Assembly: GCF_008000815.1 (NCBI RefSeq)
Contig: NZ_CP042806.1
Span: 1,798,001 to 1,862,000 of the forward strand
Length of the DNA stretch: 64,000 nt
Direction: 5' to 3'
Origin: Terriglobus albidus
GTDB lineage: Bacteria > Acidobacteriota > Terriglobia > Terriglobales > Acidobacteriaceae
Below are positions 43,989 through 53,379 of the stretch, piece after piece (the first letter of the stretch is position 1; each line of letters begins with the position of its first letter). The translations under genes and the position numbers were made by a program. The notes under the pieces were generated by a model. It was not told where the DNA came from and did no database searches. It saw only the letters and a program-made list of their open reading frames with translations.

Positions 43989-45185
43989 CTATTGCAGGGG
44001 CTTTTGAGTTACGTGAACGCCATCCACGACCATATCGGTCGGGTTGATGACGACGTTTTCGCCGGGCTTCAGGCCGGAGACAATCTCCACAGCGTTCCCC
44101 ATATCGCGTCCCAGGACGAGGTTGCGCAGGCGCGCGACGTTATCGTCTCCCACGACAAAGGTCTGTGGACCGGCGGTGCGCACAAAGAGAGCATTGGTCG
44201 GCAGCACGGTGGGTGGCTCGGCGCGAGGTGCGTCGAACTGGATGGTGGCGTACATACCCGGCAGGATCTTGCCATCGTTCTTCAAGTCGATTTCGACCAG
44301 GATGGTGCGCGAGGTCGGGTCGATGCTGGCGCTGGTGCGCGAGATGGAGCCGGGATAGGGATGGTTCGGAAGCTCGCGGAAGGCGACTTTCGCCGTCTTG
44401 GCGTTCATGACGGAGACGACCTCAGACTGGGGTACTGAGCTGAAGACACGCACCGTATCGGAGCGCCCGACGGTAAACATCTGTGTCGTGTTGGTGGAGG
44501 AGCCGGAGGTGATCAGCGAGCCGTTGTCGATGTTGCGTGTGAGGATGATGCCGTCGAAAGGAGCGGTAACGCGCGAGAAGCTGAGCTGCTCCTGCAGGCT
44601 CTTCACGGTCGCTTCGCCGGCGGCGATGCTGGCTTTGGCGGCTTCGACAGTAGCCTGGTTGGTGGAGGCGGTGGCTCCGCGTGTATCGGCGTCGAGTTTG
44701 CTGACCACACCCTGGGCGTAGAGGTCGCGCCAGCGGGCGTCATTGGCGTCGGCAAGCTTGGCGTTGGCTTCGGCAAGGACGAGTTGGGCCTTGAGCTGTA
44801 CAACATTGGCCTGTGCCTGGCGCAGTGATTGTTCGGTTGTGGGGTCTTCGATCAGGGCGAGCAACTGGCCCTGGCGGACGTGGTCGCCGATATCTACGTA
44901 GCGGGCTTTGACGTAGCCGTTGGTGCGGGCAAAGATCGCGGCCTGCTCAAAGGCCTGTGCGGTGCCGGGGAGTTCCAGCTTGGTGTCTTTGACGCCGATC
45001 TTTACCTTGGTGACGACCACGACCGGGGGGCCGGTGACAGCGTCGGCTTCGACCTTGAGAGCCTGGTTATGGCGCAACCGGGGAAGGAAGACGACAACGG
45101 CAACGACGCCAAGCAGCAGGAAGAGTCCCGTGACGGCGATATAGGGGCCGCGGGAGGAACGTTCAGTCTGGGTATTCGCATTCAT
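43989..45185 (-). CDS. Efflux RND transporter periplasmic adaptor subunit
   Basis: 398 residues, membrane-fusion protein. N-terminal anchor GPYIAVTGLFLLLGVVAVVVFLP; lipoyl half GYVKARYVDIGDHVRQGQLLALIEDP; alpha-hairpin of about 100 residues (AQANVVQLKAQLVLAEANAKLADAND...); second lipoyl half FSRVTAPFDGIILTRNIDNG; beta-barrel ELPNHPYPGSISRTSASIDPTSRT; membrane-proximal domain PTNALFVRT. Bridges an inner-membrane pump to an outer-membrane channel. Sits between the RND pump gene and the ABC pair in one operon. Confidence 0.94.
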   Translation of the reverse strand: MNANTQTERSSRGPYIAVTGLFLLLGVVAVVVFLPRLRHNQALKVEADAVTGPPVVVVTKVKIGVKDTKLELPGTAQAFEQAAIFARTNGYVKARYVDIGDHVRQGQLLALIEDPTTEQSLRQAQANVVQLKAQLVLAEANAKLADANDARWRDLYAQGVVSKLDADTRGATASTNQATVEAAKASIAAGEATVKSLQEQLSFSRVTAPFDGIILTRNIDNGSLITSGSSTNTTQMFTVGRSDTVRVFSSVPQSEVVSVMNAKTAKVAFRELPNHPYPGSISRTSASIDPTSRTILVEIDLKNDGKILPGMYATIQFDAPRAEPPTVLPTNALFVRTAGPQTFVVGDDNVARLRNLVLGRDMGNAVEIVSGLKPGENVVINPTDMVVDGVHVTQKPLQ

Positions 45186-45202
45186 CTGCTTTGTTGTCTT
45201 CC

Positions 45203-48200
45203 TTACTCCGGAATCTCTTCGGCGTGCAGTTCTTTGATCTCCTGCTTGCGCAGCAGGCTGTAGAAGATGGGAACGACCAGCAGGGTGGTGAAGGTGGCCA
45301 CCAACAGGCCGCCGATGACGGCGCGGCCGAGAGGGGCATTCTGTTCACCGCCCTCGCCCATGCCCAGCGACATGGGCAGCATACCGATGATCATCGCCAG
45401 GGCCGTCATCATGACGGGACGAAGGCGGGTGAAGCCTGCGGAGCTTGCGGCCTGGATGGCGTTCATGCCGGCACGGCGTTGATCGTTGGCAAAAGTCACC
45501 ATCAGGATGGAATTGGCGGTTGCTACGCCAACGCACATGATGGCGCCCATCAGCGAAGGGACGCTGAAGGTGGTGCCGGTAACGAAGAGCATCCACAGGA
45601 TGCCGCAGGCGGCGCCAGGCAGCGCCATCAGGATGATAAAGGGATCAAGCCAGCTCTGGAAGTTAACGACCATCAGCAGGTAGACCAGAAGTACGGCGAA
45701 GAACATGCCGAGACCGAGACCGACGAAAGAGTCGTGCATGCTCTTGACCTGCCCCCGGACAGTGATAGTGGCTCCTGGGGGAGCGAGCTTCTGGTACTTC
45801 TCGATGATCTTGTCGATCTCTTTCTCTACGCCGCCGAGATCGCGGCCCTCCGTCGTGGCGAATACGTCAAAGACCGGCTGTACGTTGTAGTGGTTGGTGA
45901 TGGCCGGGCTTGACCCATGCTGGAAGGTCGCAAGATTGGAGAGTAGCTGCGGAGCAACCGTCCCGGAGCCGGAGGTGATGGGCATTCTCCTCAGCGTGTC
46001 GATCGAGTCGAGCTGGTGCTGTGGAACCTGTACCTGGACGATGTAGTTCACGCCGTTCTGCGGATTCAGCCAGTAGTTCGGCTGTGCCGTACCGGAGCCG
46101 GAGAGGGCGAAGAGCATGCTGTTGGCGACGTTCGCTTCGGTCATGCCCAGGTTCTGTGCGCGGGTGCGGTCGACGTTGACCAGCAACTGCGGAGAGTAGA
46201 GAACCTGGTGGACGTGGACATCCACCGCGCCCGGGATCTTCGCGATCTCGGCACGCATCTTCTGGGCGATCTCGTAGTTGGGCAGCGTCTGCCGGCCGCT
46301 GATCTGAACGTCGATGGGGGAAGGAAGGCCGAAGTTCAGGATCTGGTTGACGATGTCGGAGGCCTGAAAGTAGAAGACCGTATCGGGGAAGCGTTCGCGC
46401 AACACCTTGCGAAGCTTCTGCCGGTACTCGGCCGTGGGCCGGTGGTCTTCCTTCATGGAGACGATGATCTCGCCGTCCTGCACATCGGTAAGCGAGCTGT
46501 CGCCGAAAGCGAGATTGAAGCCGCCGCTGGGGATACCGATGTCGTCGAGAACGGTGTTCAACTCGTCCGGAGGAATGACCTCGCGAATCGTGCTTTCTAC
46601 CTTGGCGAAGACCTGCTCTACCTCTTCAATGCGGGTTCCGGGAGCTGCACGGACGTGCAGGCGGAAGGTGCCGGCATCGACCTGCGGGAAGAAGTCTTCT
46701 CCGATGAAGGGGATAAGGCAGAGGGTCCCGGCGATGAAGAGCGCGAACGACCCCAGCGTGAACTTCGGGTGCGCCAGTGTCCAGTCCAGCAGTGCATGGT
46801 AGCGGGAGCGCAGGCGCTCAAAGAAGTCATTGAAGCGGAAGTGGATGCGCCAGATCAGGCCCGCGTTTGCGACGTTGTGATGGCCTCCCTCTTCCAACTG
46901 CTGGTACATATCCACCTCGGAGGCGAGGAGGAACTTCACCATGGTGGGAACCAGCGTACGGGAGAGCAGGTAGGAGGCCAGCATGGCGAAGACCACGGCC
47001 ATGCCCAGCGGCGTGAAGAGCGACTTGGCCGCTCCGGAGAGGAAGGCTACGGGGACGAAGACGATGCAGATCGCCAGGGTGGAGACAAAGGCGGGAACCG
47101 CGATCTGGGCGGCACCGTCCAGGATGGCGGGCTCGATCTCCTTGCCTAAGCCCAGGTTGCGATGGATGTTCTCGATCTCGACGGTGGCGTCATCGACCAG
47201 GATGCCGACGGCGAGGCCAAGGCCGCCGAGGGTCATGGTGTTCAGGGTCTCACCGAACATGTTGAGGATGATGATGGAAACCAGGATCGAGAGAGGAATC
47301 GAGATGGCGACGATGATTGTCGAGCGCCAGCTTCCAAGGAAGAGCAGAATCATCAGCGCGGTCAGGCTGGCGGCGATGGCGGCTTCCTTGACGACACCTT
47401 CCAGGGCGGCCCGGACAAACAGAGACTGATCGAGCAGCGGAATGACGTCCGGAGGTGGCGGTGGAAGGTTGGCGATGATGCGCGGCAGGGTCTCCTTCAC
47501 GCGCTTGATGATGTCGAGCGTAGAGGAGTTGGTGGACTTCAGTACGGTGATGAGCGCTGCGCGTTTGCCGTTGAGCCGAACGATGTTCTGCTGGATGGGC
47601 GATCCGTTGTGGACAAAGGCCACATCACGCATGTGAATTGTGGCTCCATTGATCTGACGGATGGGGATGTCATTCAACTGATCCAATACCAGAGGGCTGG
47701 CGTTGGTGCGCACGATGTAGTCGGTGGTGCCCACTTTGACGTCGCCCGCGGGCAGAATCAGGTTTTGCGCGGTCAGCGAGTTTACGACATCGGTCGGCGA
47801 GAGGCCCTTGGAGAAGAGAGCCGGCAGATCCAGGTCGACCATGATGCTGCGGGCTTTTCCGCCGTAGGGGGCAGGCACCTGGGCGCCCTGCACCGTGGCA
47901 AGCTGCGTACGCAGGAAGTTCAGGCCGATGTCGTTCAGGTCGGCTTCCGTGAGGCGATCCGAGGAGAGGCCGAGCTGAAGAATGGGGACATTCGAGGCCG
48001 AGTAGCGCAGGATGAACGGCGCCTGGGTTCCCGGAGGCATGATACGGAGGATGGCCTGGCTGCCGGCGGCGATCTGCGCTACGGCAGACTCGATCTTCGC
48101 TCCCGGCTGGAAGAAGATCTTGATGATGGAGATGCCGTTCACCGATTGCGACTCGATGTGTTCGATGTCGTTGACGGTAGTGGTCATACTGCGCTCGGAG

Positions 48201-48397
48201 ACGGTGGTGAAGCGTTTTTCCATCTCGTCCGGACTGGTCCCGTTGTACTGCCAGATGACCGTCACGACCGGGATATCGATCGTGGGAAAGATATCGATGC
48301 TCATGGTCGCGATGCTGACGATGCCCAGCACAAGGATCAACACAGACATCACCACGAAGGTGTAGGGGCGACGCAGGGCTAGACGGACAATCCACAT
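45203..48397 (-). CDS. Efflux RND transporter permease subunit (AcrB/MexF type)
   Basis: 1064 residues, 12 membrane helices with two large periplasmic loops. Starts MWIVRLALRRPYTFVVMSVL; early porter motif SIDIFPTIDIPVVTVIWQYNG; TM4 proton-relay Asp pair in GLAVGILVDDATVEIENIHRN; TM10-12 include LYLLMVVNFQSWLDPFIILMALPGA-like and AGFTRLRPVMMTALAMIIGMLPM. Drug/solvent efflux by proton antiport. First gene of a four-gene operon (RND, adaptor, ABC ATPase, ABC permease) with no TolC-like gene. Confidence 0.95.
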   Translation of the reverse strand: MWIVRLALRRPYTFVVMSVLILVLGIVSIATMSIDIFPTIDIPVVTVIWQYNGTSPDEMEKRFTTVSERSMTTTVNDIEHIESQSVNGISIIKIFFQPGAKIESAVAQIAAGSQAILRIMPPGTQAPFILRYSASNVPILQLGLSSDRLTEADLNDIGLNFLRTQLATVQGAQVPAPYGGKARSIMVDLDLPALFSKGLSPTDVVNSLTAQNLILPAGDVKVGTTDYIVRTNASPLVLDQLNDIPIRQINGATIHMRDVAFVHNGSPIQQNIVRLNGKRAALITVLKSTNSSTLDIIKRVKETLPRIIANLPPPPPDVIPLLDQSLFVRAALEGVVKEAAIAASLTALMILLFLGSWRSTIIVAISIPLSILVSIIILNMFGETLNTMTLGGLGLAVGILVDDATVEIENIHRNLGLGKEIEPAILDGAAQIAVPAFVSTLAICIVFVPVAFLSGAAKSLFTPLGMAVVFAMLASYLLSRTLVPTMVKFLLASEVDMYQQLEEGGHHNVANAGLIWRIHFRFNDFFERLRSRYHALLDWTLAHPKFTLGSFALFIAGTLCLIPFIGEDFFPQVDAGTFRLHVRAAPGTRIEEVEQVFAKVESTIREVIPPDELNTVLDDIGIPSGGFNLAFGDSSLTDVQDGEIIVSMKEDHRPTAEYRQKLRKVLRERFPDTVFYFQASDIVNQILNFGLPSPIDVQISGRQTLPNYEIAQKMRAEIAKIPGAVDVHVHQVLYSPQLLVNVDRTRAQNLGMTEANVANSMLFALSGSGTAQPNYWLNPQNGVNYIVQVQVPQHQLDSIDTLRRMPITSGSGTVAPQLLSNLATFQHGSSPAITNHYNVQPVFDVFATTEGRDLGGVEKEIDKIIEKYQKLAPPGATITVRGQVKSMHDSFVGLGLGMFFAVLLVYLLMVVNFQSWLDPFIILMALPGAACGILWMLFVTGTTFSVPSLMGAIMCVGVATANSILMVTFANDQRRAGMNAIQAASSAGFTRLRPVMMTALAMIIGMLPMSLGMGEGGEQNAPLGRAVIGGLLVATFTTLLVVPIFYSLLRKQEIKELHAEEIPE

Positions 48398-48527
48398 GGG
48401 AACTCTTCAGCCTTCAACGAGCTTTTCGATATATTTTCCGGGACACACCCATTGTAGAGTGCGCTCGGTACCGATTTCTGAATGATGTCTAGACGTTTTG
48501 GAGGGGCGGCGGGTCGCAGTTCCGGAA

Positions 48528-48576
48528 CCTAAATATCGGACCTCTGAGCGATTGTCCGAGCGATATCGGATTTAGG
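48528..48576. promoter_or_regulatory. Nested dyad in the region between the RND operon and a small gene
   Basis: Outer arms CCTAAAT / ATTTAGG with inner TCGGAC / GTCCGA; a candidate operator for the efflux operon, whose start lies 131 bp away on the minus strand. Confidence 0.4.
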
Positions 48577-48626
48577 ACAAACGCCATAAATAATTCGAGT
48601 TACGCGCTACGGGGCTAGAATGAGAT

Positions 48627-48878
48627 ATGGCGCGAGGGTGGGAGAGTAAATCCGTGGAAGAACAGCAGGCACAGACCGAAGCACCTAAACCGCAGGACCG
48701 GAAGATCGAAAAGGCAGCAGAAGCTGAGAAGGCCCGCCGGCGGAAGGAACTGGAGCTGCAACGCGAGCATATTCTGTCGCAACGCACATCCAGTCCCCAC
48801 CGCAGAACCGCTCTGGAGACGGCTCTGGCCGATATCGAAGAGAAGCTGGCCGAGCTTGGCTGGGCCATTCACCTCTAA
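48627..48878 (+). CDS. Small charged coiled-coil protein, function unknown
   Basis: 83 residues, Glu/Lys/Arg-rich, predicted helical coiled coil throughout (EKAAEAEKARRRKELELQRE, then TALETALADIEEKLAELGW). No signal peptide or membrane segment. Similar small helical proteins are common hypotheticals in this phylum, but I recognise no named family. Convergent with the SDR gene, 12 bp apart. Confidence 0.65.
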   Translation: MARGWESKSVEEQQAQTEAPKPQDRKIEKAAEAEKARRRKELELQREHILSQRTSSPHRRTALETALADIEEKLAELGWAIHL

Positions 48879-48890
48879 GGCGATATCGGT

Positions 48891-49679
48891 CTATCGGGTG
48901 GTGGCGCCGGTGTGACGGTGGAAATAGTAGGCGTTGCCCTGGTCGATGGTGGTCAGCACAATGGTATGAATGTTGACGTGTGCCGGCCGTGTGACCGCCC
49001 ACAGAATGGCGTCGGCGATATCTTCGCCTGTGAGCGGCGTGATGTTCTGGTAGACCTTGGCCGCCGTTGCCTCATCCCCATGGAAACGCACTTTGCTGAA
49101 CTCAGTTTCCACCATGCCCGGATCGATGGTGGTAACGCGGACCGGGGTTCCCAGCAGATCGATCTTCAATCCCTCTGAAATCGACTTTTCAGCCGCCTTG
49201 CTGGCGCAGTACACGCCGCCGTTGGCATAGGTGTTGTAGGTGGCGGTCGACCCCATATTGACGACGTGGCCGCGTTTCCGCGCCACCATGCCGGGGACAA
49301 TCGCCCTGGTGACGTAGAGAAGGCCCTTCACGTTGGTATCGATCATCTCGTCCCAGTCGTCTGGGTCGTTTTCGTGCATCTTCCCCATACCGCGGGCGAG
49401 GCCGGCGTTGTTGACCAGGATGTCAACGGCGGTCCACTCGTCGGGCAGATCCGCGATTGCCTGGTTGACCGCGGCGCGGTCGCGGACATCAAGCTGAAAG
49501 AGATGAATCGCTTCTGCTCCGGCGGAGAGCAGCTCTTCACGCATGGCTTCCAGGCGCTGGATGCGGCGGGCGCAGAGCAGCAGGCGCGCTCCCTGCTGGG
49601 CGAAGGTAAGGGCGGTGGCTGCGCCGATGCCTGAGCTGGCGCCGGTAATGAAGACAATGTTTCCGCGAACGGGCTGCAT
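48891..49679 (-). CDS. SDR family oxidoreductase (YdfG-like)
   Basis: 262 residues, classical short-chain dehydrogenase. Cofactor loop ITGASSGIGAATA near residue 10, NNAG near 90, catalytic Ser in VNMGSTATYN, and YxxxK in YCASKAA. ARRIQRLEAM with Arg at the end of strand 2 suggests NADP. It resembles YdfG/serine 3-dehydrogenase-type enzymes. Substrate not inferable. Confidence 0.92.
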   Translation of the reverse strand: MQPVRGNIVFITGASSGIGAATALTFAQQGARLLLCARRIQRLEAMREELLSAGAEAIHLFQLDVRDRAAVNQAIADLPDEWTAVDILVNNAGLARGMGKMHENDPDDWDEMIDTNVKGLLYVTRAIVPGMVARKRGHVVNMGSTATYNTYANGGVYCASKAAEKSISEGLKIDLLGTPVRVTTIDPGMVETEFSKVRFHGDEATAAKVYQNITPLTGEDIADAILWAVTRPAHVNIHTIVLTTIDQGNAYYFHRHTGATTR

Positions 49680-49706
49680 ACTTTCACGCTAGCACGTCCG
49701 GAGACA

Positions 49707-49734
49707 GCATAGGCCACCCGAAGGCGGCCTATGC
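49707..49734 (-). terminator. Hairpin terminator after OmpA-family gene
   Basis: GCATAGGCC...GGCCTATGC with an inner CC/GG pair, between the OmpA-like stop and the SDR start on the minus strand. Confidence 0.65.
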
Positions 49735-49758
49735 CATTGTCACAGACCAGGTTACGGC

Positions 49759-51375
49759 TCAGTGTGGCTGGTCGGACGGAGGGGTCGAGGTGCCGGTCGT
49801 CTGCGTGGGTTTGGAGGTTTCGGTATTGGCAGCCACACCGGCACCGGAGTTCTCGGAATCCTTCACGCCGATGGCTGCGCCAGAGACGACCAGTTCAACG
49901 CGCCGATTCTGCTGGCGGCCCTGGGCGGTAGTGTTGTCCGCTACAGGACGTGTCTTGCCAAAGCCCTTGGCGGTGACGTTGTCCTGCGGAACACCTTCCG
50001 TGGTCAGGAAGCCGGCGACCGTGCCGGCCCGGTTTTCGCTGAGCTTCTGGTTGTAGTCATCACCGCCGACCGAGTCGGTATGGCCTTCCACCTGAACTTT
50101 CAGAGAAGGATAGGCCATCAGGATGCCGGAGACCTTCGCGAGAGCCACTTTGGTGTCAGGCTTCAGTGTGTACTTGCCAGTGTCGAAGAGCACGTCGGAC
50201 ATATTGACGATCAAACCGCGCGCCGTTTCCTGGGTCGTGAGGACCGAGTTCAACTGCTGGCGCAGCTTTTCGCGGGCTTCGGAGGCGGATTGCTGTGCGC
50301 TTGCCGCAGTCTGGGCGGCCTCAGCCGCGCGGGCGCGGGCCTTGGCGGTTTCCGCTTCAGCACGGGCACGCTGGGCTGCTTCGGCTTCCGCGGCTGCCTG
50401 CGAGTTTGCTGCCTGCAGTTCGGCTGCCTTGCGGGCATCGACCTCAGCCTGCCGCTGTTCGGCTGCGATCTTCCGCAGGGTGCTGATGCGAGCATCTTCC
50501 GAGCGCTGGACAACCTCACGGGCGAAGGTTACTTCCTGTTTGCGGTCGCCGTGTTTGTTCTGGTCGAACGAGTCGGCGCTATCGAGGTTCTGTTTTACCT
50601 GCGCCATGATCTCTGGTTCATACTTCTCGGCGCCTGCATTGACGGCAATGCGATAGGCGTTATGGGCTTCGTACAGCTCCAGCGGACTCTTTTCGTCACG
50701 TGTGATGGGGTTCATCACTGTCTTCGACCCGCTGGTCTGAGAGATGTACTGACCGCGCGGCAGCAGCGTGTAGTGGGCGTTGACCTTTTCCACCACACCG
50801 TTGGTTTTGTTCTCGATAACGTGGTTTTCCAGCACTACAACATCCGAGGGCACTCTGACCGCATAGTATGGTTCGGCGGTAATCATCAGACCGAAGCTCT
50901 GCAGGCCGGTGGTGACGGAGATGCTGACGTCATTGCCTGACGGCAGAAGTTCTCCGAGATTCTGTGGATGGCCGTCGGGCGTGATGGCCCACAGTACGTA
51001 GGTAAGATATTCCGGACCAAAGCCGTTCGCGGGCGGAAGATGATCGACTTTGACATCGACCGTCATGCGGCCCTTATCGCTCTTCACAACGGCTTTGCCT
51101 TTGGCATTGGCCAGAAGTGGCGTTCCCATCAGCTCGAGGGTCGTGGAGCCGCTGCGGTGCATGTAGTTGACAGCATCGAGGTCACGCTGGACGACGGTGA
51201 CGCGGTAGAGAGGAACACCGTTGTACTCGCCTTCGAGATGTGCGCCGGCCGGAGGGCGGGACTGCTGCGCCGCGGAAGTATTTGTCGGGTTAGGCTCCTG
51301 CGCTGTGGCGGCAAGAGGCAGACTGGCCGCGGCGAGCAGGATTGGATAGAACGTATACCTGTAAATGACGTACAT
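49759..51375 (-). CDS. OmpA family protein with long coiled-coil region
   Basis: 538 residues. Signal peptide FYPILLAAASLPLAATAQ. Residues about 40-270 form a beta-rich domain unique to this group (EYNGVPLYRVTVVQRDLDAVNY). About 285-390 is an Ala/Glu/Arg coiled coil (AAEAEAAQRARAEAETAKAR). The C-terminal OmpA-like peptidoglycan-binding domain holds DVLFDTGKYTLKPD, VEGHTDSVGGDDYNQKLSENRA and GRQQNRRVELVV. A Thr/Ser/Pro tail follows. Probably tethers the outer envelope to the murein. Confidence 0.9.
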   Translation of the reverse strand: MYVIYRYTFYPILLAAASLPLAATAQEPNPTNTSAAQQSRPPAGAHLEGEYNGVPLYRVTVVQRDLDAVNYMHRSGSTTLELMGTPLLANAKGKAVVKSDKGRMTVDVKVDHLPPANGFGPEYLTYVLWAITPDGHPQNLGELLPSGNDVSISVTTGLQSFGLMITAEPYYAVRVPSDVVVLENHVIENKTNGVVEKVNAHYTLLPRGQYISQTSGSKTVMNPITRDEKSPLELYEAHNAYRIAVNAGAEKYEPEIMAQVKQNLDSADSFDQNKHGDRKQEVTFAREVVQRSEDARISTLRKIAAEQRQAEVDARKAAELQAANSQAAAEAEAAQRARAEAETAKARARAAEAAQTAASAQQSASEAREKLRQQLNSVLTTQETARGLIVNMSDVLFDTGKYTLKPDTKVALAKVSGILMAYPSLKVQVEGHTDSVGGDDYNQKLSENRAGTVAGFLTTEGVPQDNVTAKGFGKTRPVADNTTAQGRQQNRRVELVVSGAAIGVKDSENSGAGVAANTETSKPTQTTGTSTPPSDQPH

Positions 51376-51886
51376 GGTCTCGCTCCTTCGCTCTCTGTGC
51401 CACCTTCCTGAGTGCGGTGTTGACGAGGGGCCTCAGAGCACCGGCATACATACCAACTCCGGTGTGCATTGATGGGATGCGGGGGAAAATGCGAAAGGTG
51501 TCCATCTTGTGGATTTGGGAATGGATCCGCGTTTCTTATTGAGTAGAGGCAACCTCCGATGGATGGTAGTTAGGACGTGAAGTTTGCTTTGTCATTTCGC
51601 AGCGACCGCAGGGAGCGGAGAAATCTGCTTATCTGGCTCGAAAACAGTGGTGTTCCTTACCCGCCCTAGCGTTGCGAGGGCGGGGCACCCCGGCAGAGAA
51701 GATGAGTGAGAAGCAGATTTCTCCGCTCCCTGCGGTCGCTGCGAAATGACAAACAAAAAAAGATTCGAGCTCCGCTTCATTCCAGCGAACAAGTTCGTCG
51801 GGACCCCGGCACTCGAATGTTCCATCCATCGCGATGCGATGCATGGAACACCCGGTGTATGGGAGCCCAAAATGTTTGCTACGTTC
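51376..51886. other. 511-bp intergenic region made largely of repeats
   Basis: Contains R1 in both orientations (51588-51630 reverse; 51708-51753 forward), forming a long dyad, then an R2-type segment (51781-51820) and a palindromic stretch at 51816-51852 (TGTTCCATCCATCGCGATGC...GCATGGAACA). No gene seen. Confidence 0.7.
51588..51820. repeat. R1 inverted pair and R2 module
   Basis: Reverse R1 51588-51630 and forward R1 51708-51753 share about 40 bp at near identity (AGCAGATTTCTCCGCTCCCT core). R2 at 51781-51820 reads CCAGCGAACAAGTTCGTCGG then GACCCCGG. Confidence 0.8.
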
Positions 51887-52600
51887 TTAGTTGTCGGCTT
51901 GAACCAGCTTGTGCGAGATCGCGAAGAGGGCAAGCTCCAGGCGCGTGGAGACTCCGGTCTTATCGAAGACATTCGATAGATGGCGCTTTACGGTCTCTTC
52001 GCTGATTGAGAACTGCTTCGCGATGTCCTTGTTGCTGCAGCCTTCGACGATGCAGGAGACGACCTCAAGCTCACGCGGCGTAAGACCATAGGTCTTGCGT
52101 TCCGGCTGTGCGGCGGCCTTCTGCATCAGGTCATGCAGTGCCTTGACGAGGTTGACGACCCGTTCGCCGCCGATCCAGTAATCGCCGCCGGCGACGGCAC
52201 GGACAGCCTGCGACAGATCTCCGGCAACGGAGTCTTTGAGGACGATGCCGCGTGCGCCGATCTGTAGAGCTTCAATGAGCTGCTGCGTGGTGATTGCGCT
52301 GGTGAGGAGGACGATCTTGACTCCGGGCGAACGGCTCATGATCGCCCGCATCGTCTCCAGGCCGGGAAGCCGCGGCATCTGCAGGTCAAGCAGAAGGATG
52401 TCAGGCTCGTGTTCCAGCGTCTGGGTGATGGCGATGTCGCCATCTTCCGCTTCGCCGACAACGTCAAATCCGTGCTCGGGCGCGAGCATGTTGCGCACGC
52501 CGAAGCGCACGACTGGATGATCGTCGGCGATCACGATACGGACCGGAAGTCCGGAGTGCCCGATACCGTGAGCCCCAGACTTCGAGGTAGCTGCTTTCAT
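51887..52600 (-). CDS. NarL/FixJ family response regulator
   Basis: 237 residues. REC domain about 20-140 with acidic pair VIADDHPVV, phospho-acceptor Asp in DILLLDLQMPRL and Lys in IVLKDSV; LuxR-type HTH about 170-232 (LTPRELEVVSCIVEGCSNKDIAKQFSISEETVKRHLSNVF). Preceded 46 bp upstream by a REC-Hpt protein gene on the same strand. No kinase gene adjoins the pair. Confidence 0.94.
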   Translation of the reverse strand: MKAATSKSGAHGIGHSGLPVRIVIADDHPVVRFGVRNMLAPEHGFDVVGEAEDGDIAITQTLEHEPDILLLDLQMPRLPGLETMRAIMSRSPGVKIVLLTSAITTQQLIEALQIGARGIVLKDSVAGDLSQAVRAVAGGDYWIGGERVVNLVKALHDLMQKAAAQPERKTYGLTPRELEVVSCIVEGCSNKDIAKQFSISEETVKRHLSNVFDKTGVSTRLELALFAISHKLVQADN

Positions 52601-52646
52601 CTGTATTCCTCCGGTCTGGAGAGGGATGGATACGGCTGTCGGCCCG

Positions 52647-53351
52647 TCAAAACCGCGACTCCAGCATACGACGCAGACGGTCTACCGCGAGCTCGAATTC
52701 GTCCAGCTCGGTACCAACTTGCTTCCCCGAGATACCGTTGCGTTCAAAAATCGAGGCCAGGGAAGCGAGTTCTACCGCGCCGACCATGGCGCAGCCTCCT
52801 TTAATGGCATGGGCCTGGCGGCGGAACGAGGAATTGTCGTTCTCATGGAAGGCCGTGCGCATGGCTGTGATGCGTGTGAGAGCGTCATCCAGGGCGAAGG
52901 TGTAGGTCGCTTTTAGCTGGGGAGCGGGCATGGCGGCGGTCATGCGGCGATAGATGCCCTCGTCCAGCAGGTGAGATTCCTCCGGTGTAACGGCATGATG
53001 CAAGCCGGAACCGTGCGCGAGGGAGAGGAAGCGTTCGATTGAGAGCGGCTTGAGGAGGAAGGCATCAAAGCCCGGCAGGCGATGCTCCGGAGCCGTGGCG
53101 CTCATCGCAAAGATGCGCAGCGAGGTGGTGGTGGCCTTCCGCATGGCGGCGGCAAGCGCCGGGCCACGCAAACCGGGAATCTGCAGGTCCGTCAGCACGA
53201 GACCGATCTCCTGGTTCTTCGTAATAGCTGCTACCGCGTCTTCGCCCGAACCGCAGCCAGTGACGGTGAAACCCTCCTGGGTGAGCAGGACATCCAGCAG
53301 TTCTAAGCTCATTGGGTCGTCTTCGACAACGAGAATCTGGTTGGTGGCCAT
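52647..53351 (-). CDS. REC-Hpt phosphorelay protein
   Basis: 234 residues from ATG 53351. REC domain (residues 1-115): ILVVEDDPMS, phospho-acceptor Asp in VLTDLQIPGL, conserved Lys in FLLKPLS. The C-terminal Hpt domain (about 150-232) has the phosphorylatable His in RRQAHAIKGGCAMVGA. A kinase core is absent, so it probably passes phosphate between an unlinked hybrid kinase and a response regulator such as the NarL-type protein encoded next. Its promoter overlaps that of the divergent DUF2339 gene. Confidence 0.9.
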   Translation of the reverse strand: MATNQILVVEDDPMSLELLDVLLTQEGFTVTGCGSGEDAVAAITKNQEIGLVLTDLQIPGLRGPALAAAMRKATTTSLRIFAMSATAPEHRLPGFDAFLLKPLSIERFLSLAHGSGLHHAVTPEESHLLDEGIYRRMTAAMPAPQLKATYTFALDDALTRITAMRTAFHENDNSSFRRQAHAIKGGCAMVGAVELASLASIFERNGISGKQVGTELDEFELAVDRLRRMLESRF

Positions 53352-53377
53352 GACGCTGACAGGGTATAACAGCCTGC
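53341..53377. promoter_or_regulatory. Overlapping divergent promoters in a 28-bp gap
   Basis: Plus strand: TTGGTG (53341-53346), 18-bp spacer, TATAAC (53365-53370), 9 bp before the DUF2339 ATG. Minus strand: TATACC (53363-53368), 11 bp before the REC-Hpt ATG. Both transcripts would have 5' UTRs of a few bases. Confidence 0.45.
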
Positions 53378-53379
53378 AT

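Noticed and set aside
47162-48382. 406-codon plus-strand frame
   Set aside because: Antisense to the RND permease; composition (Asp/Gly/Arg-rich) is that of a shadow frame.
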